A stretch of DNA of 36,388 nt from contig VBHI01000060.1 of NCBI GenBank assembly GCA_005881495.1, forward strand, positions 1-36,388, read 5' to 3'. The position numbers and the translations under genes were made by a program. The notes under the pieces are model-generated. The model saw nothing but the letters and a program-made list of their open reading frames with translations. It searched no databases and was not told where the DNA came from. Numbering within the stretch: the first letter of the stretch is position 1; each line of letters opens with the position of its first letter. This document shows, piece after piece, positions 17,769-26,607 of this stretch. The stretch is from Chloroflexota bacterium. GTDB lineage: Bacteria > Chloroflexota > Ktedonobacteria > Ktedonobacterales > Ktedonobacteraceae.

Positions 17769-17942
17769 GTGGGCGTTTTCAGCTATCTCAGCCATTTAGA
17801 GTGCAGTGTGTGCCAACAGCAGTTTGAAGCTGACCAATCACAGACCATGAGCCCTTGTTGTTCCAGGCCATTGCTGGAGTATGACCCGGAGGTAATTGCA
17901 CGGGATGAGATAGCGCAGCGTGAAGCTACTATGTGGCGCTAG
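17769..17942 (+). pseudogene. thrC: N-terminal remnant of threonine synthase
   Basis: From GTG 17769 the frame encodes 57 residues including YLSHLECSVCQQQF, SRPLLEYD and a terminal EATMWR. This resembles the N-terminal zinc-ribbon and linker of threonine synthases (SHLECSxCG...CGRPLL..YDL...MWRYxE). The frame ends at TAG TAG (17940-17945). Reading through the two stops gives EIIPSRYL, still like the family's next segment, after which similarity fades. The whole PLP-binding catalytic domain is missing, and one zinc-site cysteine position reads serine. I call it a decayed remnant. A standalone zinc-ribbon protein is the less likely alternative. Confidence 0.6.
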
Positions 17943-18098
17943 TAGGAAATTATTCCTTCCAGGTACCTTATGTTTCATAGTTCACAGCACGAGGTAGTTT
18001 CATATGTTATGCTACGAGAGAATAAAATTACGTCAATGAACAACAGAATTAAACTCTACCCTTTTATACTTATATATGAGATAAGGTTGTTGTAACCA

Positions 18099-18846
18099 AT
18101 GGACGCATCTATCCGTTTCTACAATTCGAATAGCGATTTACACTCAGTTATAGATGCTGAACGTAAAGGGCTTCCCATACTCCCATTGGCAGTGAATGAG
18201 GAAAGTAGTGTAGAAAGAGGCAATGAGGGGGAAGCGATGGTGGATACACACCCTCAATTAGCTGTATCAGCTGTGCAAGAGCTATCACCTGACCAGTAAT
18301 CGTGAGCAGGCATATGACCTTACGCAGGACGTATTTGTCAAGGCGTATAAAGCGCTATTAGGCGGTACAGTCGTACAGCCGGGTGCGCTCTCGGCATGGC
18401 TCTACCGGATAGCAGCAAACACAACAACGGATACGTTACGCAGAAGAAGATTGATAGCGTGGTTACCCCTGTCGTTATTCAATGAAGATCGTGGCATTGG
18501 GGCAGGTGTTCTATCTGACTCAGGTGGCACAGCCTCAGAAGGTTTCAACAACGGTGAAGAGGACCGTAGCGGGCGCATAAGCAACGGAAATTCAATGTAC
18601 GAACGTGGTGGCTATGATGGGGGACGTTTTGAGAGCCGCGTGGCAGACCGCGAGATTGTAGAACGTGTCCTGAAGCAAATGCCGCCTAAATATGCAGTAT
18701 GCCTCTGGCTATACGAAAATGATGGGCGTTCCTGCGCTGAAATCGCAGAAATATTACAGATCAGCGCATCAGCTGTGAAAATGCGTTTGATGCGAGCGCG
18801 AGAACGCTTTATAAACTTGTACAAACAAGAAGTGAGCGAAGAGTGA
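18099..18846 (+). pseudogene. ECF sigma factor gene interrupted by frameshifts
   Basis: Sigma region 2 and region 4 are recognisable but lie in different frames. From 18292 one frame runs to TGA 18844-18846, with TSNREQAYDLTQDVFVKAY (region 2), LSAWLYRIAANT and LRRRRLIAWLP, then region 4 (LKQMPPKYAV... AEIAEILQISASAVKMRLMR). No ATG, GTG or TTG opens that frame before 18451, and TAG 18259 blocks it upstream. The missing N-terminus appears in another frame (EAMVDTHPQL, up to 18260; ATG at 18099 or 18237). A fragment in the third frame reads CARAIT (18272-18289). At least one indel near 18261-18291 is implied. The anti-sigma gene overlaps the end. A sequencing error cannot be excluded. Confidence 0.7.
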
Positions 18847-20657
18847 ATTGCACCGAGGCACAGGTGTTGCTGGCTGCACACCGAGAATTGAATACTGACG
18901 ATGTAGTTACCGCTGAGCTGGATACTCACCTGGAGCAATGCCCTGCTTGCAGAAGTGCGCTTGCTCGCTACGGCCTGATCGGCGAACAGATCCGTTCGCT
19001 GCCAGTGCTGGAACCGCCTCCTGAAATTCATGCAAAGCTCATGCGAGCACTGGCTGCTGAGCATTCACAGGTTATGCAACGGTCTTCATCTTCAGTTCAG
19101 CCGCCACCGGAATTCCTCAAGCCCTACCTGCGAGAGCACGTACATTCCTCATCTAAAACTGATCCGCTGGCTGCCTTTTCGTCAGCTGACACAGGGCCCT
19201 TGCCGATCATCCGAGCAGCTCATAAAAAGCGGCGTCGTACATTTGGACAGTTTGCGGCAATCGGTTTAGCGGCAGCATTCTTGATGACATTGATGATGGG
19301 AGGGATCACGTCATTACTGCTTATGGCGCATGATCAGGTGGGTAATGCGCCTGCACCATTGGTCGTGAGCCATCCCACCGATGTTGCAAAGGTCAGTTAC
19401 ACGACAACGACAGCGTATAATCACGTAGTAAGCGCCGTGGCCGATCTGGCATCTATTTACTATACAGCGTACGGAGATGGCGAAAATAGTAATTGGATGC
19501 TTGAACAGTTGGATCGCGCAACGAAGGTCAGCATGCCTTTGCTTGCCACTGCCAGTACTAGCCCATTGATTGTATTGGGTAACTCAAATGACTGGTTGGT
19601 CTGGTTACAATTTGATGAACCACAGGTTGTTACACATCCAATATTGCCCGGCCATTCGTCACACTCACTCGTTCGTACATGGAGTTTACGGTATCTTTCC
19701 CTGGTAGGGCGATCGGATGGAGGTACTGCTGTGCCCAACCAGCCGGTGACACTTGTTTCAGGCACATTTGACCAGGATGCTACACTCAGCTGGATACATA
19801 CCCCTATTCAGGGTATCTGGTTTATTCAGAATACGCTACTGATCGCGATGGTTGACAAGAATGGCTCCTCACATCTTGTACGCTATCCGCTGGGCGAGAA
19901 CAACGATTTTGCTGCCACAGAGATCGCGGTAGCAAGCCCGGACCACATTATTACTTCCCCGACCGCCAATAATAATGGTTCGCAGATCTTCTGGGCGGAA
20001 GAATGGCGGAGCGACGATGAGAACCTGCACAGCAATATATGGACCCAACAGGTGTTAGAAGTGATACCATCACATGGACCGGCAGAGTGGCATAAGACGA
20101 CGATTAAGCAATTGTTTCTACAGGATGGGCTATCTTTCACGCCGGCCGTTGTCAACAATACCCTTTTCTTGCTCAACACTGCTGTTGGAGGGGGTTTAAC
20201 GCAGACTACCCCAAATGCTTCGCCATTGCCAACTTCGACCGGCACAGCTGTACCAGTGGCGACGCCGAACACCGCTACACCGCCGATGACCTCGTGGGCC
20301 AATACGAATTATTATTCAGCGGCACTTGACAGCAGTGTGCGAGGGAATTTGATGATGTACCCACTCTCAGACTCACTTGATGCCTCACCAACACCGGTGA
20401 GTGGAGCTATTGGTTCTGCCTCATCGCTACAGGCCGGGAAAGATTTCGTGCTGTGGCAAAATGGCGATGGCAGTTACGGCATATATGACGCGGTCTTAAA
20501 ATCTAATATCACAGTTGGGGATGTTTTGAACGATGCTCAGTTTCTCGCGGTGAACGGAGACACGGCGGTATGGACGATCAATACTACCGGAGCTACAACG
20601 GGAAGCACCATCAATCCCGCTGCAACACTGGAGGCCTTTAGCTGGCCAAAGAACTGA
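18843..20657 (+). CDS. membrane-anchored zinc-finger anti-sigma factor with large extracytoplasmic domain
   Basis: The start GTG 18843 overlaps the sigma-factor stop (GTGA). The cytosolic N-terminus has the ZAS-type zinc motif His29-x3-Cys33-x2-Cys36 (THLEQCPAC), which binds the partner sigma factor. One membrane helix spans about residues 137-162 after a KKRRR basic stop signal. The remaining 440 residues are outside and contain repeated short patterns such as NDWLVWLQF and KDFVLWQNGDGSYGIYD, suggesting a beta-propeller-like sensor. A proline/threonine-rich linker lies at about 455-485. The gene is intact although its sigma factor is frameshifted. An intrinsic terminator follows at 20670. 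Confidence 0.82.
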   Translation: MNCTEAQVLLAAHRELNTDDVVTAELDTHLEQCPACRSALARYGLIGEQIRSLPVLEPPPEIHAKLMRALAAEHSQVMQRSSSSVQPPPEFLKPYLREHVHSSSKTDPLAAFSSADTGPLPIIRAAHKKRRRTFGQFAAIGLAAAFLMTLMMGGITSLLLMAHDQVGNAPAPLVVSHPTDVAKVSYTTTTAYNHVVSAVADLASIYYTAYGDGENSNWMLEQLDRATKVSMPLLATASTSPLIVLGNSNDWLVWLQFDEPQVVTHPILPGHSSHSLVRTWSLRYLSLVGRSDGGTAVPNQPVTLVSGTFDQDATLSWIHTPIQGIWFIQNTLLIAMVDKNGSSHLVRYPLGENNDFAATEIAVASPDHIITSPTANNNGSQIFWAEEWRSDDENLHSNIWTQQVLEVIPSHGPAEWHKTTIKQLFLQDGLSFTPAVVNNTLFLLNTAVGGGLTQTTPNASPLPTSTGTAVPVATPNTATPPMTSWANTNYYSAALDSSVRGNLMMYPLSDSLDASPTPVSGAIGSASSLQAGKDFVLWQNGDGSYGIYDAVLKSNITVGDVLNDAQFLAVNGDTAVWTINTTGATTGSTINPAATLEAFSWPKN

Positions 20658-20669
20658 GCAAGCAATAAT

Positions 20670-20704
20670 AAGTGGGTTGGCCATATTTGCCAACCCACTT
20701 TTTT
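20670..20704. terminator. bidirectional intrinsic terminator
   Basis: AAGTGGGTTGGC (20670-20681) pairs perfectly with GCCAACCCACTT (20689-20700) around a 7-base loop, and the + strand continues TTTT. It ends the anti-sigma gene, and on the minus strand the stem is followed by ATTATT, so it may also end the convergent acyl-CoA dehydrogenase. Confidence 0.88.
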
Positions 20705-20742
20705 ATGGCTGATTCACTCCTCTTGATTTTTCTGTTTGCTTG

Positions 20743-21915
20743 TTAGCACCCGAGATATTTCGCGATAACCATTCGCTGGACCTCGCTGGTGCCTTCGCCA
20801 ATTTCGTTTACCTTGACGCTACGCCAGTAACGCGAGACGGGATATTCGTCCATAAAGCCGTACCCACCATGTATCTGCACGGCTTGATCAGCAGCGCGTT
20901 TGGCGGTTTCCGAGGCAAAGAGTTTTGCCATTGAAGCCTCGCGCGAGTAAGGTTCGCCCTGCATCTGCAACCAGGCGGCCTTTTGATACATTAAACGCGC
21001 CAGTTCAATTTCTGTATCCATATCGGCAAGTTTGAACTGGGTAACCTGGAATTTGCTGATGGGCTGACCAAATTGTTTGCGCTCTTTCGCATAGCTCAAG
21101 GCTTCATCCAGGCAAGCCTGTGCCAGTCCAACAGAGAGAGCTGCAATGGCAACACGCCCAGCATCAAGTATTTGCATGAATTGCCTAAAGCCATCGCCGC
21201 GCTGACCGAGGATATCGTTCTCAGGAATAACGCAGTCTTCAAAGATGAGGGGGCGAGTATCCGAGGCTTTCCAGCCCATTTTTTTATAGGGATTGCCTAT
21301 GATATAGCCGGGCGTACCCTTTGGCACAATGATATTGGTGATTTCCTTGCACCCATCGGGCTGCATTCCCGTAACGGCGGTAATGGTGACACCACCGGTC
21401 ATTTCTGTACCGGCGTTCGTGATGAAGCTCTTTGAGCCATTTATATGCCAGTAGCCATTCTGTAGCACAGCGCGTGTCTGGGTACCGCCGGAGTCGGAGC
21501 CGGCCTCGGGCTCCGTTAAACCAAAGGCCCATAGTTGCTCACCACGAGCCAGGGGTACGAGGAAACGCTCCTTTTGTTTTTGGCTTCCATAATAGAAGAA
21601 GGGGCTTGCTCCGAGAGAAGTGTGGGCCTCCATCGTGATTCCGATGGAGACGTCGGCGCGCGATATTTCTTCTATCGCCAAGCAGTAGGAGAGGAAATCT
21701 GCACCGGCGCCGCCGTATTCTTCAGGAAAAGGAAGTCCCAGTAACCCCAACTCGGCCATCTTGCGAATAAGTTTGTAAGGAAAAGCACCTGTGCGATCCA
21801 TTTCTTCGGCAAGAGGTTTTATTTCTTGTTGAGCAAATTCTCGGCAGGTGTCCCGAATTGCCAACTGCTCTTCATTGAGTGAGAAGTCCAACGTGTTCTG
21901 CTCTTTCTGTTGCAT
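20743..21915 (-). CDS. acyl-CoA dehydrogenase
   Basis: This is a 390-residue flavoprotein that introduces the alpha-beta double bond into acyl-CoA and passes electrons to ETF. All motifs are present in one chain. AFGLTEPEAGSDSGGT holds the flavin and substrate, RKQFGQPISKFQ and QIHGGYGFMDEYPV bind FAD, and Glu374 in IGEGTSEVQR is the catalytic base. It is most like short/branched-chain dehydrogenases, but substrate is not determinable. It contrasts with the split-motif pair at 1.6-3.9 kb. ATG 21915 has no clear ribosome-binding site. A perfect TATAAT and two 19-bp tandem repeats lie upstream. Confidence 0.94.
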   Translation of the reverse strand: MQQKEQNTLDFSLNEEQLAIRDTCREFAQQEIKPLAEEMDRTGAFPYKLIRKMAELGLLGLPFPEEYGGAGADFLSYCLAIEEISRADVSIGITMEAHTSLGASPFFYYGSQKQKERFLVPLARGEQLWAFGLTEPEAGSDSGGTQTRAVLQNGYWHINGSKSFITNAGTEMTGGVTITAVTGMQPDGCKEITNIIVPKGTPGYIIGNPYKKMGWKASDTRPLIFEDCVIPENDILGQRGDGFRQFMQILDAGRVAIAALSVGLAQACLDEALSYAKERKQFGQPISKFQVTQFKLADMDTEIELARLMYQKAAWLQMQGEPYSREASMAKLFASETAKRAADQAVQIHGGYGFMDEYPVSRYWRSVKVNEIGEGTSEVQRMVIAKYLGC

Positions 21916-21921
21916 TCATTA

Positions 21922-21959
21922 GTCATAGACAAATTTTCGAGTCATAGACAAATTTTCGA
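21922..21959. repeat. perfect tandem 19-bp repeat in the acyl-CoA dehydrogenase leader
   Basis: GTCATAGACAAATTTTCGA occurs at 21922-21940 and again, without a gap, at 21941-21959. The repeats lie between the -10 box and the ATG of the minus-strand acyl-CoA dehydrogenase, starting 6 bases from the ATG. They could be paired operator sites, or a recent duplication of one site. Confidence 0.85.
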
Positions 21960-21972
21960 TCAATCAATCATT

Positions 21973-21978
21973 ATTATA
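21973..21978 (-). promoter_or_regulatory. -10 box for the acyl-CoA dehydrogenase gene
   Basis: A perfect TATAAT reads on the minus strand at 21978-21973, with a poor -35 (TGTTTA, 18-base spacing). Transcription would begin near 21966, so the tandem 19-bp repeats lie at the very start of the transcript. Confidence 0.45.
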
Positions 21979-22017
21979 CGAGATTAGAGCAAGGATTAAA
22001 CACAGGAACAGCAGCAA

Positions 22018-22052
22018 GGTTGAGTGAACCATACTGGTGGTTTCACCCAACC
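22018..22052. repeat. hairpin downstream of metK
   Basis: GGTTGAGTGAACC (22018-22030) pairs with GGTTTCACCCAACC (22039-22052), with one wobble and one bulged base. It lies 26 bases beyond the metK stop, where a terminator is expected, but no U-run follows on the minus strand. Confidence 0.5.
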
Positions 22053-22078
22053 TCATGGGATGTGCTGATAGGATGAGA

Positions 22079-23350
22079 CTATGAACTGGTCTCAACCCCA
22101 CTTTCACTGCTGTGCAACACGGAGACGCCGACGCCTTTGCGGAGCATGGGAACTTTGTTTAGGGATTCCCATGGAGCGTCGATATCGGTGCGACCAAAAT
22201 GGCCGAAAGCGGCGGTTGGCTGGTAGATGGGACGCCGGAGATTCAGAGACTGGATGATGGCAGCCGGGCGCAAATCGAAATGCTCGTTAATCAAGCGCAG
22301 AATTTCGTCGTCGGAGACTTTGCCTGTGCCAAATGTCTCGACAAAAATGGACAGGGGACGAGCTACACCGATGGCATAGGCTATTTGAAGTTCCAGGCGA
22401 TCGGCAAGCCCGGCCGCCACTATATTTTTCGCGATGTGGCGCGCTGCGTAAGCAGCAGAGCGATCGACTTTGGTCGGGTCTTTCCCACTAAAGGCACCAC
22501 CACCATGGCGAGCCATACCCCCATAGGTATCCACGATTATTTTGCGGCCAGTGAGGCCGGCATCTCCCATGGGGCCTCCGGTAACGAAGCGACCAGTGGG
22601 GTTGACTAAAAATTTCGTAGAGCTATCGAGCAAACCTGCGGGAATAACGGGTTTGATAATATGCTCGATGACATCGAGGCGAATTTGTTCCTGGTCAATG
22701 TAACTGGCGTGCTGTGTTGAGATGACAACAGTGTCAACACGTTTCGGGCGACCGTATTCATATTGTACGGTGACCTGGGTTTTGCCGTCAGGACGCAGGT
22801 AGGTCATTGGGCCATTACCGCCCCACGATTTGCGGCGCACCTGCGAGAGTTGCCGGGCAAGGTGATGGGCAAGGCTGATGGTTAAAGGCATATATTCAGG
22901 GGTTTCGTTACAGGCAAAGCCGATCATCATGCCCTGGTCACCCGCGCCGATCTGCTCTAACTCATCATCGCTCAAGTGAGCAACGCCGCTCTTAACCTCT
23001 ACTGAGCGGCTGACACCCAGGTCGATATCAGGTGATTGCTTCCCAATTGAGGTAACTACCCCACATGTACGATAATCAAAACCATAGTCTGCATTGATAT
23101 AGCCCACCTGCTCAATGGTTTTACGGACAACCGCAGGCATATCGATCCAGGCAGAAGTAGTGATCTCACCTGCAACGAGTACAAGCCCCGTCGTGGTAGC
23201 GGTCTCGCAAGCTACCCTGGCCAGGGGGTCCTGGGCTAAAATGGCGTCGAGTACCCCATCTGATATCTGGTCACAGAGTTTATCAGGATGTCCCTCAGTC
23301 ACCGATTCACTGGTGAAAAAGGATTTTGGACTTCTCATAAAATTGCTCAA
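22079..23350 (-). CDS. metK: S-adenosylmethionine synthetase
   Basis: MetK makes SAM from methionine and ATP. Diagnostic features are [21 protein letters not shown] near the start (GHPDK holds the ATP/Mg site), [12 protein letters not shown], and the phosphate loop [20 protein letters not shown] place the start at TTG 23350 because AGGAGG lies 9 bases upstream, giving 423 residues. The same frame is open further upstream but runs through the riboswitch terminator, so it is not coding. A short C-terminal tail ([13 protein letters not shown]) extends beyond the usual end. Expression is controlled by the SAM-I riboswitch at 23461-23566 from its own promoter, separate from the ahcY operon. Confidence 0.96.
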   Translation of the reverse strand: MSNFMRSPKSFFTSESVTEGHPDKLCDQISDGVLDAILAQDPLARVACETATTTGLVLVAGEITTSAWIDMPAVVRKTIEQVGYINADYGFDYRTCGVVTSIGKQSPDIDLGVSRSVEVKSGVAHLSDDELEQIGAGDQGMMIGFACNETPEYMPLTISLAHHLARQLSQVRRKSWGGNGPMTYLRPDGKTQVTVQYEYGRPKRVDTVVISTQHASYIDQEQIRLDVIEHIIKPVIPAGLLDSSTKFLVNPTGRFVTGGPMGDAGLTGRKIIVDTYGGMARHGGGAFSGKDPTKVDRSAAYAARHIAKNIVAAGLADRLELQIAYAIGVARPLSIFVETFGTGKVSDDEILRLINEHFDLRPAAIIQSLNLRRPIYQPTAAFGHFGRTDIDAPWESLNKVPMLRKGVGVSVLHSSESGVETSS

Positions 23351-23416
23351 TGCGGGCTTCCTCCTTTTAGAAAATGTAGAACTGGTTGTATATTCAAACT
23401 TCGGGGTGCAAGATAC

Positions 23417-23443
23417 AAAAAACCCCTGAGATTTCAGGGGTTT
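23417..23443 (-). terminator. expression-platform terminator of the metK riboswitch
   Basis: On the minus strand AAACCCCTGA (23443-23434) pairs with TCAGGGGTTT (23429-23420) around AATC, then TTTTTT continues to 23417. It lies between the SAM-I aptamer and the metK ribosome-binding site, so SAM binding should cause premature termination. Confidence 0.85.
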
Positions 23444-23460
23444 AAGAGTAATGCTTATTC

Positions 23461-23566
23461 CCCTCATCTTGCGGAAAAGTTCCGCCGGAATTGGCACCCT
23501 TCCCGCTTACGCAGGGGGGTTGCCGGGCTTCATCGGGCCGTCTCCCTCCACCTCTCTTGATGAGAG
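23461..23566 (-). promoter_or_regulatory. SAM-I (S-box) riboswitch aptamer
   Basis: The minus strand carries the hallmark S-box order. The P1 strand CTCATC (23564-23559) leads into AAGAGAGGTGGAGGGA, then GGCCCGATGAAGCCCGGCAA, the CTGCG...AAGGGTGCCAATTCC segment, and the hairpin GGCGGAA/TTCCGC. GATGAG (23468-23463) closes P1. SAM binding stabilises P1 and releases the downstream terminator at 23417-23443. The target is metK. Confidence 0.95.
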
Positions 23567-23610
23567 CAGTTGTTACTGCACATGTTCAATTGTGTAAGTA
23601 CGTCTGTATC

Positions 23611-23640
23611 AGTATACTGAGCTAATACAAGCGATGTCAA
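23611..23640 (-). promoter_or_regulatory. near-consensus promoter for the riboswitch-metK transcript
   Basis: On the minus strand a perfect TTGACA (23640-23635), an 18-base spacer and TATACT (23616-23611). It begins 5 bases after the ahcY stop, so metK has its own strong start, about 38 bases ahead of the aptamer. Confidence 0.75.
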
Positions 23641-23645
23641 GGCCG

Positions 23646-24917
23646 TTACGTGCCGGACTCCCATGAATTGAGGTATTCGTCTTGCTGAGCCGTGAGCGTA
23701 TCGATACGCACACCCATAGCATGAAGCTTGAGGCGGGCGATTTCCTTATCCAATGCAGCTGGGAGGGTATAGACGCGAGGCTGCAATTCACGCGCGTGGG
23801 CAAGCATGTACTCAGAACCCAGCACTTGATTGGCAAAGCTCATATCCATAACGCTGGCGGGATGGCCTTCGGCGGCTGAAAGGTTGACGAGACGGCCCTC
23901 AGCCAGCAGGTGAACACGGCGTCCATCGGCGTACGTGTACTCGTCGACAAAATCTCGCACACGGCGCTTGCCATTTGTAGCAAGTTTTTCTAAGGCGGGG
24001 ATGTTTATCTCATCGTTAAAATGCCCAGAGTTTGCAATCAGAGCGCCGTCTTTCATGCGGGCCAGGTGTTGTTCATCGATGACATTGACATTACCGGTTA
24101 CGGTAATGAAAATATCGCCGAGAGCAGCAGCTTCGCTAGAGGGCATGACACGGTAGCCGTCCATAACAGCTTCCAATGCGCGCGTAGGATCTACTTCGGT
24201 GACGATGACATTGGCACCCATGCCATGCGCGCGGGAAGCGACACCGCGGCCACACCAGCCATAACCAAAGACGACAAATGTGCGGCCAGCCAGGAGGACA
24301 TTGGTTGAGCGTACAATGGCATCAAGCGAACTCTGCCCGGTGCCGTAGCGATTATCGAACATGTGCTTGGTATCGGATTCGTTGACTGCGAGGACGGGGA
24401 AACGCAGAACGCCTTTTTTCTCCATGCTTTTTAGCCGAATGACGCCCGTAGTGGTCTCTTCCATCCCCCCGATAATATCGGGAATAAGCTCAGTGCGAGT
24501 GGTATGGATGGTCGAAACGAGATCGCAGCCATCGTCCATAGTCATGTTGGGCTTGTGGTCAAGGACGGTATTGATATGGCGATAATAGGTTTTTTCATCT
24601 TCACCCTTAATAGCGTAGGTGGGAATACCATATTCGCTCACCAGTGCAGCAGCGACATCGTCTTGCGTTGAAAGAGGGTTGGAGGCACAGAGCACGAGAT
24701 CGGCACCGCCTGCTTTCAGGGTGATAGCCAGGTTAGCCGTCTCTGTTGTGATATGGAGGCAACCCGACATGCGCACGCCTTTCAGAGGCATATCTTTAGC
24801 AAAGCGCTCCCGCAAAAGGCGGAGCACGGGCATATCTTTTGCGGCCCACTCAATGCCGTCTTTACGGCGAGCAGCCAGAGAGATGTGTTTGACCTCTCCA
24901 GGAAATGAAGTAGTCAT
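23646..24917 (-). CDS. ahcY: adenosylhomocysteinase
   Basis: AhcY reversibly hydrolyses S-adenosylhomocysteine to adenosine and homocysteine, removing the inhibitor left by methyltransferases. Visible are the substrate motifs [13 protein letters not shown] (51-63) and MDDGCDL (127-133), the KEY region [19 protein letters not shown], and the NAD loop [10 protein letters not shown] (216-225). At 423 residues it is the shorter form that lacks the internal insertion of the eukaryotic-like type. ATG 24917 follows AAGGA by 11 bases. The PfkB kinase stops 15 bases upstream, so the two are likely cotranscribed. That fits removal of the adenosine product to drive the reaction forward. Confidence 0.95.
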   Translation of the reverse strand: MTTSFPGEVKHISLAARRKDGIEWAAKDMPVLRLLRERFAKDMPLKGVRMSGCLHITTETANLAITLKAGGADLVLCASNPLSTQDDVAAALVSEYGIPTYAIKGEDEKTYYRHINTVLDHKPNMTMDDGCDLVSTIHTTRTELIPDIIGGMEETTTGVIRLKSMEKKGVLRFPVLAVNESDTKHMFDNRYGTGQSSLDAIVRSTNVLLAGRTFVVFGYGWCGRGVASRAHGMGANVIVTEVDPTRALEAVMDGYRVMPSSEAAALGDIFITVTGNVNVIDEQHLARMKDGALIANSGHFNDEINIPALEKLATNGKRRVRDFVDEYTYADGRRVHLLAEGRLVNLSAAEGHPASVMDMSFANQVLGSEYMLAHARELQPRVYTLPAALDKEIARLKLHAMGVRIDTLTAQQDEYLNSWESGT

Positions 24918-24932
24918 AAAATTGTCATTCCT

Positions 24933-25898
24933 TTATCGAGGAGCAATAAATTGCATCCCCATAGTATTTCGCCAACTAGGTTCGAAATGAGAACAATCAA
25001 CCAGGGCTTGATACCGTGCTGCGATATCATCCATGGTCAAGGTACGCAAACGACCGATACTGAAATCTTCGCAGACATATGAACCAATGATATTGCCATG
25101 GACCACAGCGCATTTGATATCGTCGATAGAGTAGCAACCATCAGGCGCGGGTTGAACAGTTGAGAGGTAACCAAGAAAACCGCCCGCGAAAGCGTCGCCA
25201 GCACCGGTGGGATCGATGACCTCCTCGAGAGGGTAAGAGGGTGCACTAAAGTAGGTACCATCAGCTCCAAAGAGGAGTGCGCCATAACTCCCCTGTTTGA
25301 CGATGACGTATTTCAAACCCATCGCCAGGAGTTGGCGTACTCCTGTTACTATGCTGGCTTGATGAGTATACTGGCGAATCTCTTCTTCACTCATCAAGAG
25401 GAAATCAACGCGTTTAATCACCTCAGTCAATTGTGCACGCGCAGTCATTATCCACAATTCCATCGTATCAAGCACCGTCAAACGGGCATTGGGTATCTGT
25501 TCCAACACCTCCAGCTGCAACTCCGGCTGGATATTCGCTAGAAAGAGCAGCGGACTTTGACGGTATTCGTCAGGGATAACGGCATGAAATCCTGCGTAGA
25601 CTCCCAACTGGGTATCCAGGGTATCACGGGAGTTCATATCCAGGTGATACCGCGCAATCCAGCGAAATGTCTTGCCCTCCTGGATCTGGAGACCAGCAAG
25701 ATTGACGGGACGGCTGCGCCAAAAATCCAGGTACTCCTCAGGGAAGTCGCTCCCAACTACAGCGACAAGATTCACCTGGTTATAGAGCGAGGCAGCAGTG
25801 GTAAAATAGGATGCAGCGCCTCCCAAGGTCTCTTCTTTCCTGGCAAACGGTGTTTCCACGGTATCCAGGGCCACAGAACCAACAACCAAAATGGACAA
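24933..25898 (-). CDS. PfkB family carbohydrate/nucleoside kinase, possible adenosine kinase
   Basis: This is a ribokinase-fold kinase. The N-terminal region has VVGSVALDTV and a GGAASYFTTAASL glycine pair. The C-terminal PfkB signature is DPTGAGDAFAGGFLGYL, with the catalytic aspartate in GAGD. The start is set at TTG 25898, which has GGAGGG 9 bases upstream (321 residues); a TTG at 25907 abuts that site. The family phosphorylates sugars, nucleosides and related alcohols. Because ahcY follows directly and mtnA precedes in the same run, I infer adenosine or a methylthioribose-related compound as substrate, but the motif alone does not show it. Confidence 0.85.
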   Translation of the reverse strand: MSILVVGSVALDTVETPFARKEETLGGAASYFTTAASLYNQVNLVAVVGSDFPEEYLDFWRSRPVNLAGLQIQEGKTFRWIARYHLDMNSRDTLDTQLGVYAGFHAVIPDEYRQSPLLFLANIQPELQLEVLEQIPNARLTVLDTMELWIMTARAQLTEVIKRVDFLLMSEEEIRQYTHQASIVTGVRQLLAMGLKYVIVKQGSYGALLFGADGTYFSAPSYPLEEVIDPTGAGDAFAGGFLGYLSTVQPAPDGCYSIDDIKCAVVHGNIIGSYVCEDFSIGRLRTLTMDDIAARYQALVDCSHFEPSWRNTMGMQFIAPR

Positions 25899-25954
25899 CT
25901 CTTCCAACCCTCCATAATAAACTATGATGCGAGTACATTGTATAACAAAACCGG

Positions 25955-26605
25955 TCAGACAGGCGTGGATTCGGCCAGGTGTTCAATAACGCCATCGAGG
26001 AAGGCCAGAGTATGGCCAAATTTCACCTGGACCATTTCTCGGGCAGGAGCCGTATTCAGTGATTGATAAAGCTCCACAAAGCATTCCTCGATATGCCGAA
26101 GGATGGCAGCGAGCACATCGCGGGTAACGGCTCGATCAGGATAGCGAGCTCCAAACTCGATCAACGATGTGACAACAGCCAGGCCGCTCATCCGGCCGAG
26201 CTTATCGGCGTCATAGAGGATTCGGCCCTCTATCGACACACTTCGCCGTTCTTCAGGAGTAAACGCGGTAGTATGTACCAGAATCGCCTGTTCAACTTTT
26301 TTGATTTGCTCTTCGGATAATTCGAGACCGCGTAAAAACTCAACGGCCATTTCTGCTGACTTGAGTTGATAGTCGTGGAAACTATGTGCCACGGTAGAAA
26401 TATCATGCAGGTAAGCAGCAATGATCAGTGCTTCTAAGTCGATGGCCTCTCGTGTACCGCTATTTTCTTCTGCTTCCTCCTGTGACTCTAATGCCAGGGC
26501 AAGCATTTTGCAGTTTGCTACTACGGCGCTGACATAACGATACCTTTCTTTGCCCAAAACGCTCTGAGCATGTTGCGCAACGGTTGATGCTACTCCTGTC
26601 TCCAT
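25955..26605 (-). CDS. HD-domain protein with altered first metal ligand
   Basis: This 216-residue protein has an HD-hydrolase layout. The helix ERYRYVSAVVANCKMLALAL is followed by AAYLHDIS with His67-Asp68, a VHTTAF segment and ILYDADKLGRMSG with the distal aspartate. In most HD proteins the first helix supplies a metal-binding histidine at the position that here reads Tyr24 (RYRY). That may alter or abolish metal binding. HD enzymes commonly hydrolyse phosphomonoesters or nucleotides. ATG 26605 comes 2 bases after the mtnA stop, and pfkB follows after 56 bases, tying it to the SAM-cycle genes. Its function there is unknown. Confidence 0.75.
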   Translation of the reverse strand: METGVASTVAQHAQSVLGKERYRYVSAVVANCKMLALALESQEEAEENSGTREAIDLEALIIAAYLHDISTVAHSFHDYQLKSAEMAVEFLRGLELSEEQIKKVEQAILVHTTAFTPEERRSVSIEGRILYDADKLGRMSGLAVVTSLIEFGARYPDRAVTRDVLAAILRHIEECFVELYQSLNTAPAREMVQVKFGHTLAFLDGVIEHLAESTPV

Positions 26606-26607
26606 TC

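Noticed and set aside
18451..18846. A complete short gene starting at TTG 18451
   Set aside because: It would begin in the middle of the sigma factor after region 2. The upstream codons in the same frame are clearly sigma region 2, so it is the tail of a frameshifted gene.
23351..23497. N-terminal extension of metK
   Set aside because: It crosses the riboswitch terminator and part of the aptamer. TTG 23350 with AGGAGG matches the known MetK N-terminus.
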